Positions 35,422-48,311 of a stretch of 64,000 nucleotides of DNA are shown piece by piece. This DNA comes from Punica granatum (Eukaryota > Streptophyta > Magnoliopsida > Myrtales > Lythraceae). A program made the position numbers and the translations under genes. Below the pieces are notes generated by a model. That model saw only the letters and a program-made list of their open reading frames with translations. It was not told the DNA's origin and searched no databases. Numbering within the stretch: position 1 is the first letter of the stretch; every line of letters starts with the position of its first letter. The DNA is taken from positions 19,996,811-20,060,810 of the forward strand of contig NC_045128.1 of assembly GCF_007655135.1 (NCBI RefSeq), given 5' to 3'.

Positions 35422-36651
35422 AGAGGCAAATAGGCGGGCACGGGGTCACAAGCAATAGGAGAAAGAGCTCGGCCACTGAGAAAAGCGGAGGAAAGCCATC
35501 AGAAGAACGAACAAACAAGGAATTCCTCAAAACGACGGGGCTGGCACTGTGGCACTATTCATCATCGAGTCACCGAAGCACCGAAAGGTGCCCAATATGG
35601 GACTCCAAAAATCCCTCTTAGTACCAAAGTGACCAACGACACGTCCGGACGCATTTCCGGGGCAAGCCACATGAGCCGGGACACCCCGACCTCTCACGGA
35701 TGTCTTTTCTGACAGAGCTCCCGAGGCCCGCTCCACTGGCAAGCAGACGGTCCCCACAGACGGGCCTACAGGCACCCAGGGATCACCAGAGTCGGGGAAC
35801 AAGCTTCAGATGACCTTCCGGAACTCGACTCGGTTTCCCGAAGGACGTTTCAGTGATCATGACCGTCTCCCGGCGGGCCTTCGGGGCACGTCCACGGAAA
35901 GCAGAGATCACAACGATCCCCGTACATCTCAAGACATCCAGGGAACACTGAGAGAACCCCGGTCAAAAGTCCCTAGGTCTTCCCGGGCCAACGGTCTTCG
36001 GCCGGGGACGACGAGCCAACGCTCCCCACTGGGCGTGAGGGTCACCGAAACGGATGTCAAGACGCACAAAGAGCAATCAGGGACCGGGGGACACTAAACT
36101 CCGCTCCGAACGTCCAAACAGGGCAAAACCGACTCTCGAGGCGCCGAGTCGCCCGAACGTTCGTTCACATGACGCATGGCGATATTAGGCTCCTTCAAAT
36201 CCTCGTCATTCAAGCATTCCAAATCTTCAAATTAATTGGACATCGGAGATCAGATGCGAGCTTAATCAAGTTTCATGCATTTTTTGGCTTTTCTCTCAAT
36301 CGAACGGGACCCACAGCTCAGCCAAGCCGAGCCATCAAGCCGCGTCTCAACCCCAAGCCACGGCTCAACCCTCCAAGCCATGGCTCAGCCGCAATTAGCC
36401 ACGGCTTGCCCCTATGGCCGGCGGCTCCAAGCTCCAAGAGCTCCCCTCCACCACAAATTCAAATTTCCTCTAACACACACTCACATCCATCATCTCCCAT
36501 CAACTTTCCCTAACTTCCCCTACACTCAACATGACCATTTCCCCATCCTAATCCCCCTTCAATTATCGGCAGCCACCCTAAGCCAATTCGGCAGCCCCTA
36601 AGCCCCCTCTAACCGCAATTAACTTCACTTAACCGAGCCATTAGCATAGCC

Positions 36652-36658
36652 TATAAAG
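36652..36658 (+). promoter_or_regulatory. TATA-box candidate, A-main 5' LTR
   Basis: TATAAAG lies 1.3 kb from the LTR start once B1 is discounted and is followed by a CT-rich tract (36695-36745). Likely core promoter of the autonomous element. Confidence 0.5.
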
Positions 36659-37400
36659 TCCCTTTCTTCATTAACCCTAATCACTTCTTCAACTCCATTC
36701 TCTCTCCAAAAACCTCTCAAGCTCCAGCCCTCTCCCTCACTTTCGTTCAGCCCATGCCAAGGACAAAACCGGCCGAAATCGTCGGAAAACCACCCGATTT
36801 CCCGGCAACCACCCGACCCGACTTAAGCCAAAAATCACCAAACATCCTAGCCTTCATATTTCTCACCCCCTAAATCCATTTCCGGGCTTAGATTTTCGAT
36901 TGGAGGTCCCCAACACCCCGTTCCAGCCGTGAACATAATCGGGTCCCGAGACCCCTAGCCGCGCGTATCGAGCCACCAACGACGTGCCATTTCACTCCAC
37001 GACTTCGGCGAGTCGTGCCATCACGTTCAAAGGGTTCCTCACAACCCTCACCCTCCCCCGTGAAGAGGTGGTCACGTTCCGAGGGCCGACCGACCGTGCA
37101 CAACCATCACTCTCCCGTTTCTCTCTTATCGGGTCCACTGATTTTTTACCGGGTTTTCTCTCACATTTTCGGGTTTGTTCAGGCCTTGGCACGCTCAGGT
37201 CTGCCCACAGTCATCTAGATCCGCCTCTTAGGAGTCCAACGAGCCCGACCTTGCACCGTGCCGTGACCGGAGCAAGCGTGCCGACCCCGTTTTACCCGAC
37301 CTACCACGGCTGTCTCCTCTCGGGTCCCACTACCCGTAGCCTTAACCGGGTCTTGCGACTCTCAAGGCCATCTCCCCGGCTCTTTTCCTCGTGCATTTGA

Positions 37401-37412
37401 GGCTAGGTAACG
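37401..37412 (+). promoter_or_regulatory. Candidate splice donor, A-main 5' LTR
   Basis: GGCTAG|GTAACG, GT at 37407-37408. It pairs with the acceptor-like GTTTTTTTTAG|GAC (AG at 40716-40717). Such splicing would remove the LTR 3' part, PBS and most of the leader, placing ORF1 166 nt after the junction. Confidence 0.45.
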
Positions 37413-40269
37413 TCTCTTTGCAATTTAGAGAAGCTAGGATCCTCGATTCTTGTTTGTATGAGACGTTTATATGATTTAAAGAACCGAATGCATGAAAGTT
37501 TCCATTTTTCTTTCGGATCTACATCTCCCATGCATTCCCATGCAACGTGTGTCCGTTATGTGCCTATGTACGACCATGCCATGTTTATATGATGCAAGAA
37601 CTTGTGTGCCATGATGGGAAATGGCTCGGATCCGGATGGGAGAGGTCCTCTTAGCCACGGTTGAGCCAAGGGACTCACGGCCTAGCCTCTAAGGAGAGAC
37701 CCGTGAGCTCCCTTGGCTTATCCGGGGCTAGGATGACCTCTCCTCTCCCGAATCGAGTCGATTCCTACGTCCCTTTACCGTTAATCACACGTAGCATGTT
37801 AGCATGACGAGAAACGATCCGAATCGGGGTCGAACAAGTCCTCCCGACCCGTGTGAGTCATGGAAGCTCACGGCCATCCTTGGAGGAATGTGGCCGAAAG
37901 CTTCCTTGAACCACACGGGTTCGTGAGGCTTTCTTCCGCCATGAGGCGGGTCGATTCCCGTGTATTACCCGTTACATCACTAGTTGAAATGATATTGTAT
38001 TGTTGCTCTCATTTAAACGCTTCAGTCGTATGTGTTTGGCATGATTTCATATCGTTGTGACCATGGCTAAAACGTGACTAAACGAAGGGAATAATGTGGG
38101 ATCTAGGGAGAAGAGCCTTAGAAGGGTTCGGCCATGCCAAGGAACCCACGGCCATCCCCTTTGCAATAGGGGCCGTGAGGCTCCTTGGTGTGCCCGAAGC
38201 CTTCGGGCTCTCCTTTCCTCGAGGCCACGTAATTCCCGCACATCCCTTATAATCCCACCGCGAAATTAGCTAAAATTAAACCGTAATCGTAACATTGCAT
38301 AATAAGTGTCGAATAATTTCACAAAAGGGAAACGGGAAGAATCATTCGGCTAACTAAGTCACTTGGACTAAATAATTGGGTAAATCAATCCTCAATTTCT
38401 AAACGCGTCGATGATTTACAGAACGGTGAGAATGCCCTTCTCCATTAAAATTTCACCATTTCAAAATACCGAGTCGCGTAACACGAATAGAATCGATGTC
38501 TAGGGAGCACTCACATGTCATGACTCGAGTCCGGGCCCAATTTGAGGTGTCCCGAGTCGGGGCATGCGAGTCCTCCTTAGACTCCTTCGTGTGACGCGAT
38601 CTCCAATTTATACACGAACATCGCAATTTTAACATCCAAGGGCATAATTGTCATTCCGTAATTCACCGATACCCCAGGCACTAGGAAGTCGGAAACACCT
38701 CAATCTATGGAGGGAAAGGGGCAACCCGTCCGGGTACGAGTCTCATTCGCACGGCCCATTCCGTCCACTTTCGGTGTTTCTATCTTCCTATCGTAGATTC
38801 GGTGGGGAGCATGTCATTTCAATTACAAAACACCAAGAATCGGACTAATCATACATCCGACCTAATCAAACACTAGGTAATGGATAGGCGGAATGATAGA
38901 TTCCAATCTAGAGTTAAGACAAGAGTTTGGCTAATTCGGTGAAACCGCAGTGACACTTAACTGAATAAAAGTCATAAAACAAACATACGCATTTAATTGG
39001 CTTAGAACCTTATCCTAGCCCGCCCTCTATGTTTGCCTAGGTTAGATGCATTGTCTGCCAATCAACCACGGGTAATAACTGATTAAATCACGTATATTCG
39101 ACTTAATACACCATTTGTCTGTATCCACCGACCATTGTCAGTTGCTTTCTGTATTGTATCAGTTTTATCAGTTTCCTTCTGTTTTATTCTAGCATATGAT
39201 GATTTATTGCGGTTCGGGCCCAAACCCATAGGTCACGTGTTGCACGGGGTCCAACGCCCCCAAATCATCGAACACGAGGTCTAACGCCTCTTAACTCACC
39301 GAGCACGTGCAACCCGAGTGCGGAATGGGATCTAGCCTCGATTCACCGTCACACTCTGAATTCGGCCTATGTGGAAGGCGGATTTGGATTGAGCGCGTGA
39401 AACGTGTTTAGATATCACCCGGGAGCTCGATTGGTCCAACGGTTACAGTAGGAACTAATCGGTTCTCCTGCAAACCATCGGCTCAATCGGACCCGACCCC
39501 CGGCTCCTTGAGCCCGCGTTGCCTTAATTTGTTTATCGGTTATTCAAAACACACGGTGAACCGGAGCGGAATATTGGCCCAATGCAAACCGATCAGGATC
39601 CATTTGTTTCATTCAGTTGTATCCTGAAATTATTCGAGTGTACATTGTGAGGATCTTATTTGTATATTTATTCACATACTTGTAAGGATCCCGATCGGTG
39701 AGCAAGAGGTCCGAGTGTCGAGTCGGTTAAGTCGGTCTATCGTCACCAAGGGATGAGTAAGCTCGAATAATCATGGTCTCGGTTCGCGCAGGGAATCGAC
39801 CATCACGGTCCGAAGAACTGTAACGCTAAGATAGCGAACCGATCCCTTGACTCACAAGCCTACTCATCCTTCAGATTCTTGGCCCAATTCAATTGATTCA
39901 TCGATTTTACGGTGTCAAAACGGGCGAGTCGAGTGCGACCCTAAATCACGCGGTAAATAAACAAAATGGCAAGCCTAGCAAGTTAGGGTACCGAAAGGGC
40001 GTGCGGGATATAGGCCCGCAGGTAATAGAGCCCCCAAATTCGGAATTTTCGGTTCCGTATGACCATTGCCTTAGCATTTAGGTGTACCCCGTACCCCTAG
40101 ACCCGGGTAACTAGCCGGCCCTCGACCTTCGGGTCGTAAAATGGCAAGTGGCGACTCCTTCTCACGTGCGTCCGTCGCGCGTCCCCGGGAAGGTGGACAC
40201 TCCCAAGCCGCGTTTGCTTAGGCGCGCGCATGCGTGCCCCGACGAGAAGAAATTCTGGTGCGCACAGCT

Positions 40270-40287
40270 TGGCTACTCCACTGGGGA
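40270..40287 (+). other. A-main primer-binding site
   Basis: TGGCTACTCCACTGGGGA starts 3 nt after the LTR end. It differs from the B1 PBS at two positions. The LTR-internal copy (40149) keeps TGGCGACTCC. Confidence 0.75.
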
Positions 40288-40882
40288 TTTACTTAGAGGG
40301 TTCGGGCTCGTTCCCGCTTGCTTTGTTTGCTTGTTTATTTACCGCTTTCCGCGTTTCCCGCTTATCTATTTTACGCACTCTTATTTCCCGCACATGCATT
40401 ACACATCATACTAGTTTCTTAGGTACCTTGTTCGACATCCCACGGGCACCAATATAGGAAGGTAGGTTAGTCAGAGGTTCCGAGTAAGGGAACGGATCTA
40501 GTCGGCTATGCCACCGAACCGGCCCCCAAAGATCCTCGCTCGATTTCAAGGAATTCACACCCTTGAGTCGGGAGCCCCCATCCCTAGTTAGCGGTTCTCC
40601 TAGTAGCACCGAAAACCATGCATACACAGGGACCATCATGCTGGACCAATTTTTTACCTCCATGCCGTCAACCGACCCAAAAGTCGAGTCTTTGAGTCGG
40701 CCCGTAGTTTTTTTTAGGACGGGCATTTTGTTGTTTTTGTAAGAAAGAGCGATGTACACTGTAAAGAACACCACTATAGTTTATCCTTCCGCACTGCATG
40801 CATCTTTTCGAAAAAAACTTAGGACATTGCATTGATTTGATTCTAAAAACGTTAAGCCGGCATCTCCTCCATCTAGGCAAGG
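40288..40882 (+). other. A-main leader
   Basis: Non-coding leader between PBS and ORF1, collinear with the B1 leader (23020-23570). It includes the acceptor-like oligo-T and AG at 40709-40717. Confidence 0.75.
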
Positions 40883-42382
40883 ATGGATCGCCCGGCTCCC
40901 GGTCTTAGGCTCGAAGCAATCACTCCACCAAGGCAAGACATCATGCGCATCTGGAGGACTCTCTGACCGGTGGACCACGCATTCATCCAGGGCATCATCG
41001 GAGACGTGGTTATGCTCACCGAGACCCCGGTGGACTGGATCTTCTTGAGGACCGCCGCCGAACTTTGGGATCCCGAGCACGCGGTATTCAATTTCCAGGG
41101 GACGGAGTTAGCCCCCACGATCGAGGAGTACACGGCACTCATCCAAAGGCCTACGTCCACGATCCACGGCATCTTCGTGCCTAATCCGTTCACAACCGTC
41201 CAGGGTCAGCTCTCCACTCTCCTCCACATACCTGCTCAAGACATCCACGAGGAGCTTCACGAGAGGTGGGACCAAGGCATCCGGATCGCATGGCCCTCCG
41301 ATTGGACGCTCCTCCGCGCAATGACGCCTACAACGGCTTCCTATCAACGCGATGCCTGCCATGGATTCCTACTCTTGGTCTTTGGCACTCTCCTATTTCT
41401 GTACTCGCCGAACCTCATTGACGGGGCTATAAACCAAGTCGTCCTCCAAGCGGTAGGAGGCCATAGTTACGTAGAGGCTTTGATGGCCGAGACCGTCCGG
41501 TCTCTTGACTATGTTAGGGAGGTTCGGCGCGACAGGATGAGGGGATCCCCGCACTTACTCCAGATTTGGCTTCTCGCTCATATCCGCCCCTTTTGTTCAT
41601 CACATCCGTTCTCCTACATTGCCGACGAGCTTTCGTTGATCGAGCGCCTGGTACCAGCTATCCCGCCTCCCGAGCACAGTTTCTCGGAATAGAGGCATTT
41701 TTGGCGTGAGTTGACGCTCGCGCGCTTCCTATGGGTCGCTCGATGGAACCCCGGTGACCCCATGATCACGGGATGTCCTGGAATTGTGGGAGTCCCCCTT
41801 CTCAGCCATTTGGGGAGCACACTCATATTCCCCGGTCGGGTAATCAGACAGCTCGGCGGCCTGCAGGACGTTCCCGCCGAGGCGGACCGTCTACCTTTCC
41901 GCATCCAGTGGGCCGATTCCACATCCACGGCCCCCGCAAGATTCCTGCAGATCCGAGAGATTCGCCGCCAACGGGACGCTTGCGTCATACAGCGTCTGTA
42001 CTTCCCCGAACATCCCACCGACGACGAGCGAGTCTTCGCCGCCACCTCAGCATACGTGGCTCGATTCTACGCACGAGGATTAGCATCACCGCAACCGTCC
42101 CATGCCGCCCCGACTCCCCGCGCTACATCCACCCTCGCCCCCGAAGCCGAGAGTTCCATCCAAGTGGCCATGCACGCGGAGCTAAGGGCCATTAGGGAGG
42201 AACGGGATAGGCTCCATTGCGAGCTTGTTGACTCCCGTGCAGAGGTCGCGGACTACCGGGAGCTTCAGACACAGCTGACTCGAGCACGCGCCCGGGTCGC
42301 ACACCTAGATCGGGAGATGGCCCGCTTGAGCGCGGAGTTGGATCGAGTGCACAAAAGGGCGCGCAACCTCGCCCACCCCTAG
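40883..42382 (+). pseudogene. ORF1, Tat/Ogre extra ORF with plant DUF and coiled coil (two in-frame stops)
   Basis: 500 codons in one frame from ATG 40883 to TAG 42380-42382, with premature TGA at 40964 and TAG at 41690. Residues of about 30-270 carry the signature seen in Ogre-type ORF1 products (DUF7745/plant-mobile-domain-like), with EEYTALIQRP, PWIVD-like hydrophobic blocks and a proline-rich end. Residues of about 427-497 form a charged heptad-like coiled coil (AELRAIREERDRL ... LDREMARLSAELDRV). Ogre elements have an extra ORF before gag; its role is unknown. It lies downstream of the candidate acceptor at 40717 and may be read from a spliced RNA. The domain name is from memory of the family and was not searched. 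Confidence 0.75.
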
Positions 42383-42701
42383 GATTAGCGAACGCACTCA
42401 TTTTTGCCCTCGCTCGGATCGACGCCGCTTTCAGGCGGCCACCGAGCGCAAAGGGATGCCGGCTTTACGTTTATGTTCCTTTCTTTTCCGTCGTATGTTG
42501 TATTTTGTAAAACTATGGAATTCGAAGCTAATCAATGAAATGACATTAGCATTTCGGAAAACTCATGCATCTCATACATCTTGTCATTTTACCTATTCCG
42601 TACTCATCGTTTTAGATGTCGACGTTTGCCGTTACACATTCTTGGAATCTAGGTGATCACAACTGGCGTCGCACCGCTACCCAACTCGTCAATGTCTCAG
42701 G
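42383..42701 (+). other. ORF1-gag spacer
   Basis: 319 bp with no gene. It contains a second AGGTGATCACA-like stretch near 42650 close to the gag start. No clear repeat. Confidence 0.5.
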
Positions 42702-44675
42702 ATGGCGGAAGGGGATCACGTCGATGTTTCGGAAGAAGTCAACCCTTCGGTCCCGACTCTCTCTCAACCACCGCAAACGCACGCTCCGCCGCCTCTCACT
42801 CCTGCAGGCGTACTCCCGGCGTATTCCGCCGCCCTTCCAACACATCTCCCGCCCCCGGCGTTTTCGTTGACACCTCTGCCACTGGCCTCACCAATTTCCG
42901 CCGCCACCAATGACCAAGCCCGCATTGCGGCCCTCGAGGGCACGGTCAACCAAATGGCCACCAACATGGCTGAGCTGCTTGCCCTACTCAGAGGACCTAA
43001 CCGAGCCTCTTCGAGCTCCACGCCTCCGCCGGGACCGGGGCCAACGGTCGACCCTACCCTGGAGGCTCCACCAGCTCAAGCCCCAGGAAACATTGAGATT
43101 CCCGCACCGCCCACGCTGCACACGTCCGCGGTCCACCCCTTCACCAACCCATTTCCGGTGCCGCCGGCCCCCACGGTCGTCCCTCTTCCACCGGCGGCTT
43201 TCCTATCCTCGGAGCACGTCCTGTCCGCGCCCCCGCCTGTCTCCATACCGGCCCCAACCATGGCTTACGCAATACCTCCGCCGATGGTTTTCTCGGCGCC
43301 CAGTGCGCCTGTCCCGACTCATTTTCAAGCCGCGGAGCTCCCTTCCTATCCGTCTCCACATCCTCACGTCGGCCTCTCCTACCAGGCGCCGCCCCCCATA
43401 GACACCACCTTCCACGAACCGGGCACGCCGACTCATGCAGCCCAGTTCGCCTCGCCGACGCATTTCTTCCTCGAGGCTGACACCGAACAGGAACGAAGGC
43501 TCAAGAGGATGGAAGAAACGATAAGGGCCCTACAAGCGGGTGATGCTCGTCCCGACGCGCGCTACGGCGACTGCAGCCTATTCCCGGCTATGCGGCTGCC
43601 CCCGAAGTTCAAGATCCCGGAATTCAAGACTTATGAGGGTACGACGGATCCGCGCCACCATCTCTGCCACTACCGGGGGAAGATGCTGCAATATTGGGAA
43701 TACGAGGAGTTTGTCATCCACTCCTTCCAAGACAGCCTGTCGGGATCGGCCCTCGATTGGTTCATGTCACTGAAGGCTGAGGACATCCCGACGTGGGAGG
43801 ATCTCTCCCGGAAGTTCACCGACCAATACCGATATTGCGCGGAAGCACCTCCCACCCTCCTGGAGTTAAGCACCAAAGAGATGGCGAGGGGCCAAAAGTT
43901 CGAAGAGTATGCCGCCAAATGGCGTGCCCAAGCCGCAAAGCACATTCCCCCGATCAGCGAGGCGCAACAGATCCAATTGTTCCACTCCACACTGAGAGGA
44001 GTGTACTATTCGCACCTATTGGCACACACTTCGTCATTTTCCGACCTCATCGAGGCCGGGAAGAAGTTGGATTTGGGCATCAAGCTTGGAAGGATGGAGG
44101 ACCCCACCAGCAAAGGAGATGAGTCGTCGAAGAAGGTCCCCGCGACATCATCGTCTTCAAGTGGGAGAAGGGGAAAGGAAGTTACGGTGAATACCGTCAA
44201 CACGGCCCAACAGGTCCCTCAACAATATTCAATGAACTACACGGCGGCACCTCCCACGGCCCCCTCCAACGCCCCGCAGGCACCTCAATATCGGCCTCAA
44301 GCCTCTACCCAACCAATCTACTATTCCGCACTACCGCCTCCACCCCCATCTACGGCGCCCTCGCCTGTCGTCCACCATTATGCCCCTACTCCGTCCCAAG
44401 CCCCTCAATACCAACCTCCAGTTCCTAGGACTTCTCAGCCGACACAACGAGTCCCGCCCCTGCAAAGTCAACAGGGTGGTGCAGCACAACCGCGACCCCG
44501 CCGACAATACCCGGCCCTGCCGGTTCCGCTTTCCCACATCTACCGGCAAATTCGCGATAAGATCAGGACAATAGCGCCCGGCCCAAGCTTCGATCCAACC
44601 ATCCAAGATCAAAGCAAGCAGTGCGAATACCATCGGGGGGCACCAGGGCACACCTGGACACTTGTTGGAGATTGA
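42702..44675 (+). CDS. gag: Gag polyprotein (capsid and nucleocapsid), frameshifted at its C-terminus
   Basis: 657 codons from ATG 42702. Residues 1-250 are proline-rich and low in complexity. Residues of about 262-282 form a short charged helix (EQERRLKRMEETIRAL). Residues of about 298-465 are the retrotransposon Gag/capsid domain (LPPKFKIPEFKTYEGTTDP, LDWFMSL, WEDLSRKF, then a long helix). Residues 480-630 are again Pro/Gln-rich. The variant zinc knuckle near residue 640 starts C-x2-H-x5-H, but a missing base near 44655 moves the final Cys into the next frame and gives a stop at 44673. In related elements gag runs on into protease. It packages the RNA into virus-like particles and would have to recognise the non-coding partners in trans. 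Confidence 0.88.
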   Translation: MAEGDHVDVSEEVNPSVPTLSQPPQTHAPPPLTPAGVLPAYSAALPTHLPPPAFSLTPLPLASPISAATNDQARIAALEGTVNQMATNMAELLALLRGPNRASSSSTPPPGPGPTVDPTLEAPPAQAPGNIEIPAPPTLHTSAVHPFTNPFPVPPAPTVVPLPPAAFLSSEHVLSAPPPVSIPAPTMAYAIPPPMVFSAPSAPVPTHFQAAELPSYPSPHPHVGLSYQAPPPIDTTFHEPGTPTHAAQFASPTHFFLEADTEQERRLKRMEETIRALQAGDARPDARYGDCSLFPAMRLPPKFKIPEFKTYEGTTDPRHHLCHYRGKMLQYWEYEEFVIHSFQDSLSGSALDWFMSLKAEDIPTWEDLSRKFTDQYRYCAEAPPTLLELSTKEMARGQKFEEYAAKWRAQAAKHIPPISEAQQIQLFHSTLRGVYYSHLLAHTSSFSDLIEAGKKLDLGIKLGRMEDPTSKGDESSKKVPATSSSSSGRRGKEVTVNTVNTAQQVPQQYSMNYTAAPPTAPSNAPQAPQYRPQASTQPIYYSALPPPPPSTAPSPVVHHYAPTPSQAPQYQPPVPRTSQPTQRVPPLQSQQGGAAQPRPRRQYPALPVPLSHIYRQIRDKIRTIAPGPSFDPTIQDQSKQCEYHRGAPGHTWTLVGD

Positions 44676-45498
44676 GGGAGAGGATCCAGGAGATGATCGA
44701 TGCGAAGGAGCTCGTATTCAATGCTGTAAGGCCTCCGAACGTACAGGCCAATCCTCTCCCCGACCATGGACCGTCTCCGGGGCCCTCCATCAACATGATC
44801 ACCATATGCACATCAGGGAATGGCGAAGGCGAGCAAGGTTGTTCCTCCCCCTTCGTGATCGAGTACATACCCGCAGAAGCCGTAGTCGGGTTCACCGGGA
44901 TTGACGCACCTCCTGCCCCACTCGTCATAGATATTCCCGACCGAGAACCATACTCGGACGACAAGGTCCCCTGGACCTATGAAGGAGGTGTCGGGAGCCT
45001 CGAGCAACAATTCGGCGTCATTGGCATAACCCGCTCGGGACGGCTATACGAGAACCCGGCGACCACCGACAAAGGGAAGGCGCCCGCTACTGAAGAGGAG
45101 ACGAGGCCTAGGACCCTGCCTACTCCGTCCAAGAAGGTGACGGAAGAGGAGGCCGAAGCCTTCATGAAAGTCATCAAAGCGAGCAAGTATAAGGTGGTGG
45201 AGCAGATGGCCAAATTTCCGGCTCACATCTCGTTGCTCGCCCTCCTACTCAATTCGGAACCCCACAGGGAGGCCCTCATGCGGGTCCTGACGGCTGCGCA
45301 AGTCCCCAAAGGGACGCCCCCGGACCGGATAGAGGAAACCATCAACTCTATCTTCTCCAATACCATCTCGTTTTCGGACGATGAGCTCCCCCCTGAAGGA
45401 TGCGCTCATTTCCGGGCACTGCACATCGTTTACAAGTGCAACAACCATATCATCGGCCGAGTCATGATCGACAATGGTTCCGCACTCAGCGTATGCCC
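44656..45498 (+). pseudogene. Gag-protease linker and first part of aspartic protease
   Basis: Continuation of gag in the +1-shifted frame: the rest of the zinc knuckle (LDTCWRL), a spacer of about 230 residues with conserved Tat-type blocks (GITRSGRLYENP, EAEAFMKVIKASKYKVVEQM, ISLLALLLNSEPHREALM) and the protease active site D-N-G (45470-45478). The frame is cut at 45498 by solo LTR D. The DNGS(A) variant in place of D-T/S-G is usual for this lineage. No longer translatable as one protein. Confidence 0.85.
45494..45498. repeat. Target-site duplication TGCCC of solo LTR D (left copy)
   Basis: TGCCC here and at 50450-50454. The protease reading frame continues across if the LTR and one copy are discounted. 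Confidence 0.94.
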
Positions 45499-48311
45499 TG
45501 TGCGTACCCGAATTTGATCTCGTCGGGGCACGCATGCGCGCTTTTGGATCGCGCGGCTTGGGAATGTCCACCTTCCCGTGGGGATGCGCGACGGACACGC
45601 GTGAGAAGGAGTCGCCACTTACTGTTTACGACCCGTAGGTCGAGGGCCGTTGAGTCGCCCGGGTCTAGGGGTACGGGGTACACCTAAATGCTAAGGCAAT
45701 GATCTGTGCGGAACCGGAAAATCCGTGTTCGGGGGTTCATGTTACGTGCGAGCCTATATCCCGCACGCCCTTTCGGTACTATGGTTTGCTAGGCTTGCAT
45801 GTTTTATGATTTACCGCATGAATTAAGCTGCACTCGGCTCGCACGTTTTGACACCGAAGATTCGGTGAATTAAACGATGTCGGTTGAGAAGCCGAGAGAG
45901 AAGTAAACCCGTATGTCGGGGAGTTGGTTCACAATCTTGCGTTACAGTTCATCGAACCATGGAGGTTGAATCCCTGCGTGAACCAAAACCGCGAGATCTT
46001 GGATTTACTTGTGTCTGGGCAAGCATTAGACCGATTCGATTAATTCGACTCTCAGACCGTTCGCTCACCGACTGGAATTCTTACAGAACAAATGTACAAA
46101 ATAAAAGTCCTTACAATGCTCTCGAAAACAATAAATACAAATTACAAAAAGGGTCGAATTCCAGTCGTTTCGCGCTCGGTTATTATTCCACTCTAACTCG
46201 CCGTGAGTTTAGGGAAAAGACCGAAGAACTGAAATTCAATAGACGCTCTCACTGAATAGGGCGTTGGACCCTGTGAGTGTTGATTAGGGCGTTGAACCCT
46301 GTGCTCGATGATTAGGGCGTTGAACCCTAATATTATTCGGCCTAGGGATCAGGCTCGACCCGCATGGCAAACAGGTGCGGAAAGATAACACGCAACATGT
46401 AAATAACAGACAAGGTGTTTGTTATTATCGAGTGTACGTGTTTTAACAAGTTGTTAATCCGGGGTATTTTGGCATGTTAATCCTACCCTAGACAAACAAG
46501 CACGTGCCAATGTTTTAGCATTCGGCTTTGTTTTGAGAACTTGACAAAGAGAGTCAAATCTCATGTGTGTGGATTGCTTTTACAGTTGTTCTGTATTGTG
46601 ACACTGAATTTCCACTGAATTAGCCAAACTCATGTTTCGACTCTAGATTTGGAATCTAGAATTCCTCCTAACCATTATCTAGTGTTTGGTTAAGTCGAGT
46701 GAAAGGTTAATCAGCATTTTGCATGTTTTCTGACAGAGATAACCGTTCTAGTTACCCGAGTCTATGTTAGGATGACAGAAACTCATCAGTTAGATAAGAA
46801 AGGGCTATGCAGATGAACCTGCACCTGAACAGGTAGCCCGTTCTTGTCCCATACTGTAGTGTTTCTGTCATGCTAACCCTAAGAGTGTCGCTGAATTGTG
46901 AAAAGACGATTTTGCCTTTTATTTGAAAATTATTTTCAGAAAAGGGGAAACATCACAGTGCGGGCCACCTCGGCCTGTAGCCGGTGTCGACCAATTCCCT
47001 GGATCGTCCAGGGTTGTGCAAGAACCCCGAAAAAGCCAAAGAACCGGTCGATCTGCCCGGAAGTGATCTAGAAAGATCTTCTGTATCCTGACCTGAGCTA
47101 CCTGGAATCAGGTAAACATTCAAGTTGAGACACAAAAACCCTTTTCAGACATCCATGCTACATCGGACCGCGCGTTTCGGATTTTGAAATTGATAAGTTT
47201 GAAACGGGCACCAACATCATTTGACAACTCATCGACGCGAGTTATCAGTTAATGGCCAATTCGTGTAAACCTTATCAGTGTGAAGTGGGTTTAATCATGT
47301 GAGCGTCCCGATTAACCCGTTTGTGGAATTAATGCTTAAGGGTTGTGCCGAATGCATTAATTGTAAAAACGATTCGTGACTCGGCGACCAAGACGGGTCA
47401 AGAAAGACCGAGGAAGATTCGGCCAACGATGGCCGAAACACCCTTTGGTCCTAATAGGCCCGAAAGGGTCTCCGAATTGCGAATCCATGCATATTTTGGT
47501 TTGGAAAGACATTTCATGTGAAATTCTCGATGTAATTGAACTTGCAAATTACACGAAATCCGAGAACGGATTTAAAACGGGAAGAGGAAGCCTCATGGAA
47601 CCCGAATAACTCCATGAGACTCTCGGCCTATTCTCCTTGGATAAAGCCGAGAGGTCTCATGGCTTGTATTTGGTTTCACGAGTTTTCCCCGTCTTGTTTT
47701 GAATCGTTTCTCGCATGCTCAAACATCAAACATGTTAAATAACACGATTAAACGAAAGTCGGTATTATCATTATTTAAATAACACATTCAAACATGCAAA
47801 CATGCACAAACATATTATTAAAGGAATCGATAAAACAATACCGACTTCATGGATGTGAGAAAAACGATAAAACCCAGGAAACAATTTAAATCGAGGCAAA
47901 GGAATCCGGTCTTGACCCAAAAAGGTCAAGAAAGCTCTAGGTTACCTCATGGAGAGGTTAACCTGAATGATCTCGGCTTTTCCGGGTCGGGATAGTTTCC
48001 TCGACTTCGATTTAAATATTTCCCGACATGCTAGCAAGTTAAACGATGATAAACATGCATGGTGTAATAAGGAAATTGCATAATATTAAAGTTTGGAATT
48101 AAAATCATGCTTAAAACCCCTCAAAACTCCATAAACACAACAATAATGTAAAAGTCCTAGCTCCTCTAAGTCGGGAATGGTCATACCTAGTCCCGAGATG
48201 CGGGATGGTACCTTCAAGAGTCGGGTTGGACCGTTGATGGGTCGGGTTTGGGCTGTTTTCCGTTGAACAGACCCGAATGGCACCAAACAGACCTGAATGG
48301 AAGGGTGGACA

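Larger units (their letters stand above)
35427..40266 (+). mobile_element. A-main 5' LTR, remainder
   Basis: It continues the LTR after B1 and ends GTGCGCACA at 40266, followed by the PBS. TATA candidate TATAAAG at 36652-36658; donor-like GGCTAG|GTAACG at 37401-37412; shared 3' part from about 38650. The centre (about 37200-38300) is unlike the long A LTR, which has a 200-bp repeated block there. No coding sequence. Confidence 0.9.

Noticed and set aside
41614..42045. Antisense ORF over ORF1, and other antisense ORFs across gag and pol
   Set aside because: Shadows of the coding frame in GC-rich sequence; no independent signal.
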